64,000 bases of DNA from Saccopteryx bilineata (GCF_036850765.1 NC_089493.1:298584349-298648348); one strand, 5' to 3'. Counted from the first letter of the stretch, positions 1 to 10,392 are shown. The notes: a model not told the origin generated them from the letters alone. Translations and numbers: made by a program.

Positions 1-38
1 GGTCGACACTTTATCCACTGCGCCACCACAGGTCAGGC
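1..38 (-). repeat. VES-type SINE, head fragment at window edge
   Basis: The first 38 bases match the tRNA-like head (antisense) of the older VES subtype seen whole at 4807-5037, including ATCCACTGCGCCACCAC and the terminal GGTCAGGC. The rest of the element lies outside the window. Confidence 0.7.
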
Positions 39-180
39 CCAGCAGTTCATTTTAATAGCCATATGCCACAAGGAAATTATTTAATGTAGTCGTGATTTCT
101 TCTATTTATTGCTTTTTGTATAACCTTCCATATATTTTTTTATTTTAATAGGTGAAGTGAAACTAAGGCAATAGTGTGTA

Positions 181-214
<34 letters not shown>
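39..214 (+). repeat. Local repeat unit A, degenerate copy, with TG/TA microsatellite
   Basis: Bases 39-172 resemble 23010-23130 and 8930-8960 (shared GGTGAAGTGAAACTAAGGCAA and TTTATTGCTTTTTGTATAA), so this is part of the type A unit that recurs in the window. A TG run that turns into TA occupies about 173-217 and leads directly into the tail of the next SINE. Confidence 0.6.
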
Positions 215-217
<3 letters not shown>

Positions 218-545
218 TTCACAGAGACAGAGAGCGAGTCAGAGAGAGGGATAGACAGGGACAGACAGGAATGGAGAGAGATGAGAAGCATCAATCATTA
301 GTTTTTCATTGTGCGATGCAACACTTTAGTTGTTCATTGATTGCTTTTTCATATGTGCCTTGACCGTGGGCCTTCAGCAGACCCAGTAACCCCTTGCTTG
401 AGCCAGCGACCTTGGGCTCAAGCTGGTGAGCTTTTGCTCAAAGCAGATGAGCCCATGCTCAAGCTGGCGACCTCGGGGATTGGAACCTGGGTCCTTCTGC
501 ATCCCAGTTCGATGCTCTGTCCACTGTGCCTCCACCTGGTCAGGC
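215..545 (-). repeat. VES-type SINE
   Basis: Antisense copy: a T/A-rich tail, the CAGAGACAGAGAG and GATGAGAAGCATCAATCATTAG body, then the tRNA-derived head ending CACCTGGTCAGGC. Nearly full length (about 330 bp). RNA polymerase III transcription would run on the minus strand from about 545. Confidence 0.9.
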
Positions 546-1362
546 TATCCTTTATGTTTTAGTTCATGAAGTGAACAGAAGACAATAGGATCATGAAAAA
601 TGTGGTCGATGTTTTAAATTGTATTGTAATACAGTTATAGACATGTTTTGGAAAACTGACATAAGTATATAAAACGTTTTTTATTTGTTTTAAGTGGAGT
701 AATTTGTAGAATATTAACAGAGTCCTTAGCATGCTACAGAAGGAAAGGGTCTGGATGCAAGGTGTTCTAGAAATGAGAAGTATTGTGTATGTGACATCGT
801 GCCCCCTTCAGGTCCACTGAGAGCCTCACAGATTGGCAATTGTCTAAAGTTGGTAAGCTATATTGCAGGACAAGCATGAAGCAGGTATATAGGAGCTATG
901 AAAATGCAACAGAAGTCAGATGCCCACAGTGGTTCATGAAGTGATTTTGTGTCTTAAGGTGGCAGATAGTCTTTTCTCCTGGCAGGCAGGCAGGCAGGGG
1001 GTTTTGCAGTTGCCTCTATGACCCCATGGTGCTCACTCCTGGGGCTCCCTGGTGTTGGTGTTAAGTGAATGCCCAGGGTAGCTTTGCCCAGTCAGGATGC
1101 GTGCCAGAGATGGTGCTCACCACTTTAGATGGTTTCATTTTGGTGAGGCAGGTGAAACTTCCATAGTAGCTGCTCAGGAGTGCTCTCCATGGTCCCAAGA
1201 AGAAAAGGTGAGGTAGACTGAGTTTACTGATGGATATAGGGAAAGTCAAGTGGTTATCTGGGGTAGGAGGTGGGAGGAGGTTGGGAGAGAAAGAGAAAGG
1301 GGTGTGAGCTCCAGTCTTTTAACTTAGGTGCTCTATGTAGTTGTGAACTTTTGCAGTGTTCT
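546..1362 (+). repeat. Local repeat unit A, diverged copy
   Basis: Resembles 9000-9560, 23180-23750 and 60560-60870. Shared marks are a TTATAGACATGTTT stretch, GGTGTTCTAG, an AGAGCCTC/AGTTGGCAAT area, CAGTCAGGATGYGTGCCAGAGA, and a late GAGGAAAAGGTGAGG-like GT-rich tract at 1200-1215. No coding potential is evident. A short CAGG tandem run lies at 980-1000. Confidence 0.6.
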
Positions 1363-1732
1363 TCTTTTTTTAATTTTATTTATTTATTTATTTATTTATT
1401 TTTTACAGAGACAGAGAGAGTCAGAGAGAGGGATAGATAGGGACAAACAGACAGGAACGGAGAGAGATGAAAAGCATCAATAATTATTTTTTCATTGTGT
1501 ATTGCAACACCTTAGTTGTTCATTCATTGCTTTCTCATATGTGCCTTGACCGTGGGCCTTCAGCAGACCGAGTAACCCCTTGCTGGAGCCAGCGACCTTG
1601 GGTCCAAGCTGGTGAGCTTTTGCTCAAACCAGATGAGCCCGCACTCAAGTTGGCGACCTCTGGGTCTCAAACATGGGTCCTCCGCATCCCAGTCCGATGC
1701 TCTATCCACTGCGTCACCGACTGGTCACACTC
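1363..1732 (-). repeat. VES-type SINE with target-site duplication
   Basis: Antisense VES with an ATTT-repeat tail at 1375-1402 and head ending near 1727. The flanking 12-mer TTGCAGTGTTCT occurs at 1351-1362 and again at 1733-1744, a target duplication that shows a LINE-mobilised insertion. The related unit at 60830-60870 lacks it. Confidence 0.92.
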
Positions 1733-1853
1733 TTGCAGTGTTCTGACAGTGGAGGTGGTGGTGGTGGGGCGTCACAGGTCGAATCCACTATGTTTTGCAT
1801 GGTCAATGTTGACTGCATCAGGCCACCCAACCAGGGCTGGAAAGTGTTTAATG
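1733..1853 (+). repeat. Local repeat unit A remainder
   Basis: Matches 60870-60960 (shared GACTGCAATGAG/GACTGCATCAGG, CCAGGGCYRGAAAGTGT). It continues the unit broken by the SINE at 1363-1732 and ends where a hAT element begins. Confidence 0.5.
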
Positions 1854-1956
1854 CAGGGGTTGGGAACCTATGGCTCACAAGTCAGATATGGCTCTTTTGA
1901 TGGCTGCATCTGGCTTGTAGACAAGTTTTTAATAATAAAAAACAATGTTAAAAATA
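1854..1956 (+). mobile_element. hAT-type non-autonomous DNA transposon, 5' fragment
   Basis: Begins CAGGGGTTGGGAACCTATGG and continues with TGGCTCTTTTGATGGCTGCATCTGGCT. This is the inverted form of the terminal part of the full element at 37705-38025. It stops at a TA dinucleotide (1955-1956) where the mariner sequence starts, so the mariner either inserted here or replaced the other half. No second half is found downstream. Confidence 0.75.
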
Positions 1957-2530
1957 CAGTGTGTCCATAAAGTCATGGTGCACTTTTGACCGGTCACAGG
2001 AACTCAATAAAAGACAATAGAAATGTGAAATCTGCACCAAATAAAAGGAAAACCCTCCCAGTTTTTGTAGGATGATGTGGCAGCATGTATGTATGCGCAG
2101 ATGATGACATAATACCATGTATACAGTGGAGCAGCCCACGGCCATGCCAGTCGAGATGTGGACAGTACTGAGGAAAGTTTATTGTGTTCTGTGGCTCGCT
2201 CAATTAGAATCCGTGACCAAAGTGCAACATGAATATCGGCGCATTTATAACGAAGCGCCACCACATAGGAATAACATTACTCGGTGGGATTAGCCGTTGA
2301 AGGAAACCGGCAGTTTGGTGGAGAAACCCGTTCTGGTAGGCCATCAGTCAGTGAAGAGTCCGTAGAGGCTATACGGGATAGCTACCTAAGGAGCCCTAAG
2401 AAATCTGTGCATGAGCCCACATCGAACTGCATTGAATAGGTATGAAAGTGGGAGAGTTTTCCTTTTATTTGGTGCAGATTTCAGATTTCTATCGTCTTTT
2501 GTTGCTTTTCTGTGACCGGTCAAAGTGCAC
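1957..2530 (+). mobile_element. Mariner transposon, internally deleted, with long inverted ends
   Basis: Starts CAGTGTGTCCATAAAGTCAT right after TA, the target of Tc1/mariner elements. Bases 1976-2064 and 2440-2529 are inverted repeats (CCGGTCACAG near 1990 against CTGTGACCGG near 2511; GCACCAAATAAAAGGAAAA against its complement at 2459-2476). Between them on the plus strand lies a broken frame (about 2170-2440) resembling the N-terminal helix-turn-helix part of a mariner transposase, with in-frame stops; the catalytic DDE/D part is missing. The 3' terminus lacks its outermost about 20 bp. Non-autonomous and dead. Confidence 0.8.
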
Positions 2531-2889
2531 CCCTCTCCTCAGAGCTCTAAATCCTTTTGACTCCTCTGACCACATGGTGCCACACCCATACTTTAACTTC
2601 CTTGTCCTCCTCCTGCAGATTCTGACCCTCCTTTCCATTCAGCTATTCACACTGTCCATCCGTCTGCTTTCTCTCTTCCTCCCCTCTAGGCTGACAACTC
2701 CCTGCCATCTCGAAAAGCTTAAAAAAAGCAACATTGTCTAGTGAGCAATGTGAATAAGTAATCTGTCTTGTCTCTTTGTTTTTCAGAAAATATCTATTAT
2801 AATTTTAATTGAAAGAAGTAAAGCGCATTTATTTAAATTTCTTAATTCATAATATGTGAAGTCTTTGTTTAATGTGCAACTGTGTCTGT

Positions 2890-3690
2890 TTCTAAGGCCT
2901 TAAACCAATAAATACCCGCCTCTTAAATCAAGGTTTACTCATCCCCACAGACTCTCCCTGCAATAACCCCCATTCTTCCTGTTCAAAAACCTTCCGGGGC
3001 TTATCGCCTCCTATAAGACTTACATCCAATCAATGAGGCAGTAGTTCCCCTCCATCCAGTAGTCCCTAATCTCTACAGGTCCTAGACCTGAAGAATGCCT
3101 TCTTTACCATTCTTCTACACTCTGGCTCTTCTGTTTGCCATTAGGTGTACTGTTTTACCCCAGGGGATCAGAAACAGCCCACACCTGTTTCGGCAGGCAC
3201 TAGCTCAGGATTTAGCAGCATGCAATGTCAAAACTAGTCCTCTATTACAATATGTAGATAACATACTCCTCTACTGCTCCTCCCTGCCTGCCTCTAGGAG
3301 ACACATCTCCACCCTTTTTTTAAAAATAATTTTATTTTTTAATGGGGCGACATCAATAAATCAGGATAGATATATTCAAAGATAACATGTCCAGGTTATC
3401 TTGTTCTACCCTTCTTAACTTCCTCTCCATGAAGGGATATCGCATCTTTTCTGCTAAGGCTCAACTTCACTCTTAGTCCCTAGTCTATCTGCGCATTGCC
3501 TTAACCCTACCACCTGAGGTCTCACCCTAGATTGAACTCAGACCCTCCATAGTCTCCATCCACCTACCACCGCAAATCAAATCCTTTCTTTCCTCGGTCT
3601 AATAGGCTTGTTTATACACTGGATTCCCAATTTTGCTCTCTTAGTCAAGCCCCTCAGTGAGATCTTCTGAGCATGGCTTTTAAGGTCTAT
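2890..3690 (+). pseudogene. Retroviral pol (reverse transcriptase) pseudogene
   Basis: Three-frame reading shows typical gammaretrovirus-like RT landmarks in order: the N-terminal palm around 2890-3060, a VLPQG motif near 3150, the active-site region near 3247-3262 reading YVDN where the family has YVDD, and thumb/connection remnants at 3411-3690. At least two frameshifts (near 2960 and 3090) and several stops separate them, and an L1-like fragment splits the gene at about 3316. Changing the second catalytic aspartate is alone expected to inactivate polymerase activity. Confidence 0.75.
3316..3405. repeat. Possible LINE-1 3' fragment inside the ERV
   Basis: Starts with a T-rich run and reads TTTAATGGGGCGACATCAAT, then AGATAACATGTCCAGGTTATC. 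It interrupts the pol frame, whose homology resumes after about 3411. It resembles an antisense mammalian L1 3' end, but I know this only from general familiarity. Confidence 0.35.
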
Positions 3691-4440
3691 AATGGCCAAG
3701 GAAGTAACAGAAAAGGCAAATAAGGCCCAAAAGAAGTCAGGAAATAACAGCTTTTGTCATATGCTCTTGAAGGCGCCAGCACCCTTAAGGGCCCTGCTTC
3801 ACTGAACTGAAGCCTGCCAGGCTTCCCAGCCCCACCAGTTTACACGTCTGTGCTGTGGAAAAGGTACACAAGAAGGTAAGGTGCCCCCTTGATCCATGGA
3901 GGGAGGGTTCAGTCTCTTCTAGCCCTGCCCCAGCTACCTGTGACCCGACCTTGCCCAGCATGCTGGGAATTGCCACTGAAGGCCGAAGAACATTGTTCAC
4001 GAGCCTAAGGTATTTCTTCCAAGGAGCAGATAAACTAATCCCATGTCTTTTAAACACAAGGGCCATCTACTATGCCTCGTTTGAATAGTTAAGTATTATT
4101 TATTCCTCCAAGATCTATACTGTGGGTATTGACAGTCTAATTTTGTTGCTTTATTTAATGTATAGTGTCTCCTTTAACTCTTCTTGTCTCAATGTCCCAT
4201 GCCTATTGTAGGCTGGGGCCTGCTGCTAATTCCAGCTAGAAGCAGTGGTCACTAGGTCTTAAACTCTAGCTGCAAAATGTAGAAATGTAACCACCCGTTC
4301 CATAAGCACTTGCAGGATTTACAGATTACTCAGCAAACTGTTCAAAGGTTGTCCAAGAGGTGCTTCCCGCAGTACATCACCCAAGGACTGACTTTCACCC
4401 AAGGACTGACTTTCCATACACCGTGATCCTGACAAGTCCC
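3691..4440 (+). other. ERV interior, no recognised domain
   Basis: Composition is like the rest of the ERV. Short open frames on both strands (3785-4088) show no recognised retroviral domain. It may be decayed RNase H/integrase or an unrelated insert. Nothing else is seen. Confidence 0.3.
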
Positions 4441-4800
4441 ACTGCTGCTAAGGGCGACTCTTTCCTTCACCCTGACCATCTGGAGCTCAGAAACAGAGAA
4501 ACAAAACCGACTCCTTGTCCTTCTCCTCTCTATTCACCTCTCAGGCTGTCTCACCCAGTCTTTCTACTTGTGTGGGACCAACACCTATTATGTGTGTCCC
4601 TACTAATTGGACAAAAACCTGTACCCTAATCTATCTCATCCCGTATGTCAACCTAATTCCACCTCATGAGCCTCTCCCATTTCTTAGTACACTACCTGTT
4701 AATCTAAGGACCAGATGAGCTAAACAGGTAATTTCTCTTCTTGTTGCTTTAAAAATTTCTTTAAAAATAGGTCTAGGGGCACGGGGACTGGCCATTTCCC
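4440..4800 (+). pseudogene. ERV env-like (surface subunit) pseudogene, weak
   Basis: A short reading near 4545-4700 contains a pattern like the C-terminal surface part of class I ERV envelopes (an NWTKTCT-type stretch followed by proline- and leucine-rich sequence). It is broken by stops and a frame change. No furin-type site or fusion peptide can be read with confidence. The downstream part is interrupted by a SINE. Confidence 0.35.
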
Positions 4801-4806
4801 CATCTT

Positions 4807-5037
4807 TTTTTTTTTTGTTTTTTTTTAAATTTTATTTATTCATTTTAGAGAGGAGAGAGAAAGGGAGAGAGAGAGACAGAGAGGGAGAGAGAGGAGAGAG
4901 AGAGAGAGAAGGTGAGGAGGAGCTGGAAGCATCAACTCCCATATGTGCCTTGACCAGGCAAGCCCAGGGTTTCGAACCGGCAACCTCAGCATTTCCAGGT
5001 CGACGCTTTATCCACTGCGCCACCACAGGTCAGGCAC
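4807..5037 (-). repeat. VES-type SINE (older subtype) with 15-bp target duplication
   Basis: Antisense element with a GAGA-rich body and a head ending CCACCACAGGTCAGGC. The 15-mer CCATTTCCCCATCTT occurs at 4792-4806 and 5038-5052, so this SINE inserted into the already resident ERV. Confidence 0.93.
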
Positions 5038-5052
5038 CCATTTCCCCATCTT

Positions 5053-6190
5053 ATTTCTTCCTTCTCTCTCTCTCTGAAGCCCAGTGAATTCATATACATG
5101 GGATCAATGGTTTCATAGAAACTGGGTGTCCTGACTATTGCCTTTCATTAGTCCACTCACCTATTTATTTTTTTTAACTTTTGGACCCTGCCTCTTACAT
5201 TTGTTCAGTAGTTTCTTACAGAATCGCATGTAGACCTTTGCCAATCAGAAAATTGGAGAAATCTACCTAACTCTACTCAGCAACCCTGGAACCTGCCCTC
5301 GCGGAACAGAGAAATCTGAAAACCTACTTCAGCAAACCTCCTAAATCCTATCTTCTAACCCCTACAAGTCCCCTAACCCTAAAGCTCTCCTGTATCCCTG
5401 AAGAACTAGGAGAATGAATAGCATTCACCTCTTAACGCTTCTCAGTCTTTTTACTCTTCACATAGTAAGGGGACAAGATCTCTGGGATCTTGGCTGAAGA
5501 AGAGCCTACAAATGGACAGGAAACATTTCTTTTAGCTCAAAGTAAAACTGCCCCTTCCAGGGCTTCCAGGAAAAAATATTTTAACTTTCAACCCCCACTA
5601 TACAACCCTCTTTATTTGTGCATTCCTAATCTCCAAATACTTGCCCCCTCTTTATCAAGTTCCCACAGGCCCAGATGAGAGAAATCTCTAGGATTACCTA
5701 CAATCAAATGGTTCTACACTCCTATTCCTCAATACCCCAAGGATAACTTCACGAGGGAAATATCAAATAGGTAGACATGACAGCAGGAAGAAGCCGCCCC
5801 TCAGCCCGAGGAGTTCCCTCCTGAATGTTCTCCAAACCCCCTTCCTTTTAAGCCACACATACATGTCCTCCCATTAGAGAGGAACCAGACCCGAATGTCT
5901 CATGAGGCTCATCCAGGAGACCATGTATCACCATGTCACTCTGTCCCCTGAGCACTCGCAGGAAGCAATTCACAATTATTACCTCGCAAGTTTTTTTTAA
6001 CTTCCTCACTCAGGCTGTCAAAAACATTGCCTGGTTCAGACCTTACAGCATGGAAATTGACGACCTCCTTAACTGGATGAGGGACTTAGCTTGGCAAGGT
6101 TCCCTTCTTGAGTTTTCTCTAGAAGAAGCTATAATTTTCCAATTTTTTCTCCTCTTTCTCCTCGACTCTCCTCACCGTATATTATAAAAT
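5053..6190 (+). other. ERV interior, unassigned
   Basis: C/A-rich like the rest of the ERV. A short hydrophobic, signal-peptide-like stretch begins at 5413 and is followed by stops. An open stretch at 5933-6187 ends with a hydrophobic segment and could be a decayed transmembrane-subunit tail. Neither can be named with confidence. Confidence 0.3.
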
Positions 6191-6540
6191 TAGTAACTAC
6201 CTTTCTTTTATATGTAACCACAGAGTTGAGAAATGATAGATACGTGAATTTGAAACTGCCCTCTTGATGTTCCGCGTATCTGTCAGACCTCACCCTCACT
6301 GGACTATGGCCCGTGAGACAGAGGAATTCCAAGAAGCTGAAAAGCTGCTCTAAGGAGGGGCTCTGGACATACCAGTACTTTTGACTCAGTACCCCGTCAG
6401 GCTCTCCCAAACACTATGTAATTTGCCCCTAGTCTGTAACCAGAGCTCTTCTCCCCAGGAGAAGTACACGGCAGGGTTCCTTTCTTCCTTTCAATAAAGC
6501 CTGTTACTCTGGTCTTTCATACTTCCATGGATTCCAAGAG
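6191..6540 (+). repeat. Possible 3' LTR end of the ERV, with polyadenylation signal
   Basis: Contains TTCCTTTCAATAAAGCCTG at about 6481-6500, the usual R-region AATAAA arrangement, then a T/C-rich U5-like stretch. The left LTR border is not found. The right side is interrupted after 6545 by the solo LTR below. Confidence 0.4.
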
Positions 6541-6545
6541 GTGCA

Positions 6546-7239
6546 TGTTGGACAGATAAAATGTATTAGGCTCACTTTGTTAAAGATGGCCCTGCCCACA
6601 TGGAAGCCCATCGCCCAGTTGATATCAATGTGTGTTGGGGGCAGGCTGTGGATAGGCAGGATCCTTGTAGCCTGGGGCTTGGTTTTAGGACTAAGCCTTT
6701 CCCACTCTTTTTGATGTGGGGTGGTACAATCCCATCATGCCTCAGATAAGTGACTTTGTATTAGAGACTTCCCTGTTTTGTATATTAGATTAAAATTTTT
6801 GATTTCTGCACAATAAAGTGGGGCAGACCGGGAGCTTGTTTTCTCGGTTCCTGAGATTATCATTAGAGCAGAGAGCAGGTTGAAGAGCACAGTAAGGCCA
6901 CGGCATGGAGGAGAGGAGAGGCAGCCAAGATGGCTGAAAGGGAAGCCAGTTAGTGCAGAGTTTGCAGAGAGAAGGAGATGGGGAAAAAAGGAGAATGAGG
7001 CTAGTTAGCTGGAAACCTTTGATTCTAGGAAACTTGGATAAGTTGGTAGCTTTGTGAGCGGTGAATGAGTGGGTTTTGGAGCCCAGAGTGTTTCTACCTG
7101 CCCGCCAGGTGTAAGGTAGGATTAAAGGTAATAGCCCACCAGTTTGTGGCTTTGTTGTTTCATTACCATCTGTCCAAATCCAATGCGAACGTGCATAGGC
7201 CAGGCTGCTGTGATGGTGGCTGTGGCTACCGGCTTTACA
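6546..7239 (+). mobile_element. Solo LTR with 5-bp target-site duplication
   Basis: A 694-bp element begins TGTTGGACAG and ends GGCTTTACA, so it has the TG...CA termini of retroviral LTRs. It is flanked on both sides by GTGCA (6541-6545 and 7240-7244), a perfect 5-bp target duplication. An AATAAA at about 6812 fits a polyadenylation signal and GAGATTATCATTAGAGCAGAG follows. No internal viral genes lie between, so it is a recombined solo LTR. A YY1-type CCAAGATGGC lies near 6927. A 5-bp duplication suits ERV-L or some class I families; the family is not identified. Confidence 0.8.
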
Positions 7240-7244
7240 GTGCA

Positions 7245-8025
7245 TTTGATTTGTTTGTATTTAGATGGGATAGGTATGTACTGATGTTATTCCTCCTCTA
7301 CTTAATTTAATTTGCAGTAAATTTTAGATGATTGTCATGTGTCATCAAGGTATATGACATGCAGTAACGATAGTTTCATTGTTGTAATATGTAAGAAATG
7401 AAGAAGTTGTTAGAGTTTGGAAGGTAAAAGGAAGAAATGAGGTCATGTGAGGTGTTTGCAACATCTCTCTTGTAAGTTATACATCCAGTAATGATAAAAT
7501 AAAGTAGTGACAGCTATGTTTAATTTTCAATGAGTTTAGGACGGGGATGCAAGGTGTAGTGGAAATTCTAAGGACGTAAGTTGTCATGTACTCTGTGGAG
7601 GTCGTGTTGGGGGGGCTCACAATCTGGTCAGAGTCTTTGATTTCAATGAGGAAAAGTTTAGAAGATGAGATCTGGAATGTGAAAGAATAAGAGGAAAGAG
7701 TGTAAGTGATCTTAAGAAACAGTTACGAATGAGCGATTTATGATTTATAAAAAGTAGCGATGTGGACATGTGCGCAGTGTGGTTTATCACAGAGGGATTC
7801 CTCTCCTCAGTTGTGAGGTCCTCCTCTCCTCTGTCCTGAGTGTTCTCAGCCTGGTACACTGAGCTACAGGGATTGCAAGATGAATACTTTGTGTTTATTG
7901 TCATTGTTTAAGTTTCAGCTTCCATGTGGGTTGTTGAAGAGAGGTTTGTTAAATGAGATCTAGGATCAGCAACATGACCTGCTGTTTGCATTATATGTTA
8001 CTCTTGGTCCAGTTTAATGTAGACT
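7245..8025 (+). repeat. Local repeat unit A, upstream part, copy 1
   Basis: Aligns by eye with 49080-49680 (shared GTAAATTTTAGATGAYTGTC, GAGAGTGAATTCTG-type sequence, CTTGTAAGTT) and 51090-51230 (ACAGGGATTGCAAGATGAATACTTTGTGTTT; GAGATCTAGGATCAGCA). No genes seen. Confidence 0.6.
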
Positions 8026-8044
8026 AGGGTTTGTCTTCTGTTAC

Positions 8045-8556
8045 ATTTTTTTTTATGTTACATTTTAAAAAAAGTAATTTTATTGTTTTTACAGAGACAG
8101 AGAGTGAGTCAGAGAGAGGGATAGACAGGGAGAGACAGACAGGAATGGAGAGATGAGAAGCATCAATCATTAGTGTTTTTTTTCTTCTTTTTTTGTATTT
8201 TTCTTAAGTTGGAAACGGGGAGGCAGTCAGACAGACTCCTGCAATGCCCGACCGGGATCCACCTGGCACGCCCTCCAGGGGGCGATGCTCTGCCCATCCT
8301 GGCCACTGCTCTGTTGCAACCAGAGCCATTCTAGCGCCTGAGGTAGAGGCCACAGAGCCATCCTCAGCGCCCGGCCAAACTCTGCTCCAATGAGCCTCGG
8401 CTGCAGGAGGGGAAGAGAGAGACAGAGAGGAAGGAGAGGGGGAGGGATGGAGAAGCAAATGGGCGCTTCTCCTGTGTGTGTCCCTGGCCGGGAATCGAAC
8501 CCGGGACTCCAGCACACCAGGCCGACGCTCTACCACTGAGTGAACAGGCCAGGGCC
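8045..8556 (-). mobile_element. Chimeric SINE: Rhin-1-type head joined to a VES 3' end
   Basis: Read on the minus strand, the element has a Rhin-1-type tRNA head and body (8556 to about 8177), its A-rich tail, then the 3' part of a VES element (about 8170 to 8085), and a final A-rich tail. The outer flanks AGGGTTTGTCTTCTGTTAC (8026-8044) and AGGGTTTGTGTTCTAGTTAC (8557-8576) match apart from one mismatch and one indel, and fit one target duplication around both parts. Either a chimeric RNA was inserted once, or a Rhin-1 landed in a truncated VES and lost its own duplication. Confidence 0.6.
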
Positions 8557-8576
8557 AGGGTTTGTGTTCTAGTTAC

Positions 8577-8922
8577 TATTGATCTTTTTTTTTTTTTTTT
8601 TTTTTTTAACAGAGACAGAGAGAGTGTCACAGAGAGGGATAGACAGGGACAGACAGGGACAGAGAGATGAGAAGCATCAATTATCAGTTTTTCGTTTGCG
8701 ACACCTTAGTTGTTCATTGATTGCCCTCTCACTTGTGCCATGACCGTGGGGCTACAGCAGACCGAGTAACCCCTTGCTGAAGCCAGCAACCTTGAGTCCA
8801 AGCTGGTGAGCTTTTGCTCAAACCAGATGAACCCGCACCCAAGCTGGCGACCTTGGGGCTTGAACCTGGGTCCTCTGCATCCAAGTCCAATGCTCTATCC
8901 ACTGCGCCACTGCCTGGTCAGG
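8577..8922 (-). repeat. VES-type SINE
   Basis: Antisense, with a T run at 8585-8606 (A tail), GAGACAGAGAGAGTGTCAC, TGAGAAGCATCAATTATC, and a head ending CACTGCCTGGTCAGGC at about 8921. It separates the chimeric SINE from the unit A sequence that resumes TATATTTTGTAATTTAATAGG. Confidence 0.9.
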
Positions 8923-10348
8923 CTATATTTTGTAATTTAATAGGTGAAATGAAACTAAGGCAATAGCACTATGAAAACTCTGGGTGTTGTTTTTACGTGT
9001 GACAGAAGGAGTTTATAGACATGTTTGGGAAGGGATTTTATGTAAAATTGTTTTAAAGTTGATTAAGAAAGAAAACTGGATGAGAGTCGTTAGTGTTGGA
9101 GATGAAGGGTCTAGGTGGAGGGTGTTCTAGGAACAGGAATTATTTTGCAATAAAGGAGAGCGGCAATTATGTCAATTGGCAGTTGTGCAAAAATTGAAAG
9201 AAGCACCTGTAGATGGTGGAGGTAGGAAAGTAAAAGACTAGGGTGATTGATGATCAGTTACATTATTGCAGTCGTATTACAGAGCTTGTCATGAGTCATG
9301 AGAAAGCAAGGATGCTTCAAAACATCCTGTGGTTCACACGTGATTCAGTGTCCTAATGTGTCTACAGTCTTTGTCCTGAGCAGGCAGGCTGGAGGGATTC
9401 TAAGTGGTCCCTGTGATCTATGTGATGCTAATAAAGCTGAAGGCCAGGATAGGTCTATGTCGTCAGGATGTGTGCCAGAGACACCTCTTGCTGCTGCAGA
9501 TAATCCCATGTCGCTGAGATAGTTGTGAGTACTTCAGCATCCACCCTGGAGGAAAAGGTGAGGCAGTGTGTGTTTGAGCAACGAAATAGCAGAAGAATGG
9601 TGTAGTCGCAAATAAGTTTTTTTGTAAATTTTAGACTGTATCATGTAGTGTAGTACATGGTTTGAGTGAGGGTGAGTATAAGGGTTCCAGAATGTAGGGT
9701 TTTTAATGCTTTGGTTAACTTGTAGGGGAAATGAAGCTTTTTGAGAGTAGTAACAAACTTTGATTTTTAAAAGTTTTATGAAGAAGTTTATTTGTAAAGA
9801 GGAATTTGTTTATGATTTTACCAAAGAAAATAATGCAAGTTTAGAGAGTGAATGCTAAAATGTAAAAGAGTAGGAATACATATTGTATGTGATATGAAGA
9901 AAAAGTTATTAAAGATTGGATGATGGTTTATGAAAAGAAGCAGTGACCTTGAGAAATTCCATCTGGCTCATGAATGAGAGATTAGTGTCTGAAGTTGAAT
10001 GATGTTTTGTGAGTCTGTAATTTTGTTAGGTGTGTTCCCAGCATAGGGCATTCCTCCGGAATTGTTGAAAATTGGTGGTTTTGTCTGTTTTTATGTCTGT
10101 GTGAGCTCCGATGTGGCTAGTTGAGAGGCAGCATTTGTGATCCACAATGCAAAATGACCAGCTGTTTGTGTTGTACTTGACTCCTCCCCTTTCATGGAGA
10201 GTAGGGTTTGTCTTGGTGTAGTAGTAGTGGCCGTTTGGGTTAGATCATTCTGTGTCCTGGGTGAAGATGTCTGTATCATGGGGGCTCAGGAGCACCTGTG
10301 TATTGTTTCCAGTGCTCAGTCAGCCCCACAAGGTTCATCATGTGAAGC
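8923..10348 (+). repeat. Local repeat unit A, copy 1, upstream of the repeated exon
   Basis: Closely parallels 23080-24557 and 52480-54228: GTGAAACTAAGGCAATAG, TTATAGACATGTTTGGGAAG, GATTGATGATCAGTTACATTA, GCAGAAGAATGGTGTAGT, GAGAGTGAATGCTAAAATG, GTTGAGAGGCAGCA. The order is fully collinear among the three copies. No coding frame is conserved between copies, which supports a non-coding role. Confidence 0.75.
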
Positions 10349-10392
10349 ACCGCCCTGTTTGCCAAATATGCCCTGGGGCCATAGTCACCTTT
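10349..10392 (+). promoter_or_regulatory. YY1-like / palindrome module 1 (decayed)
   Basis: Reads CACCGCCCTGTTTGCC then AATATGCCCTGGGGCCATAG and TCACCTTTG. The YY1 core is mutated and the right palindrome arm is altered. It belongs to the same family as 24558-24602, 27368-27408 and 54229-54272. Confidence 0.5.

Larger units (their letters stand above)
2531..6540 (+). mobile_element. Endogenous retrovirus remnant (class I / gamma-like), heavily decayed
   Basis: The stretch is C- and A-rich on the plus strand, unlike the G/T-rich sequence around it. It contains a decayed reverse transcriptase (about 2890-3690), weak env-like sequence (about 4440-4800) and a possible 3' LTR with AATAAA at 6490. 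Frameshifts and stops are frequent. No 5' LTR is visible: the left edge abuts the truncated mariner. A VES SINE (4807-5037) and a short L1-like piece (about 3316-3405) interrupt it. No open frame could make a viral protein. Confidence 0.65.

Noticed and set aside
2890..6540. An intact or protein-coding endogenous retrovirus
   Set aside because: The frames are broken many times, the RT active site is mutated, no 5' LTR is present, and a SINE and an L1-like piece interrupt it.
6921..6935. YY1 site at CCAAGATGGC as part of the lncRNA array
   Set aside because: It lies inside the solo LTR 6546-7239 and is unrelated to the ten-copy module.
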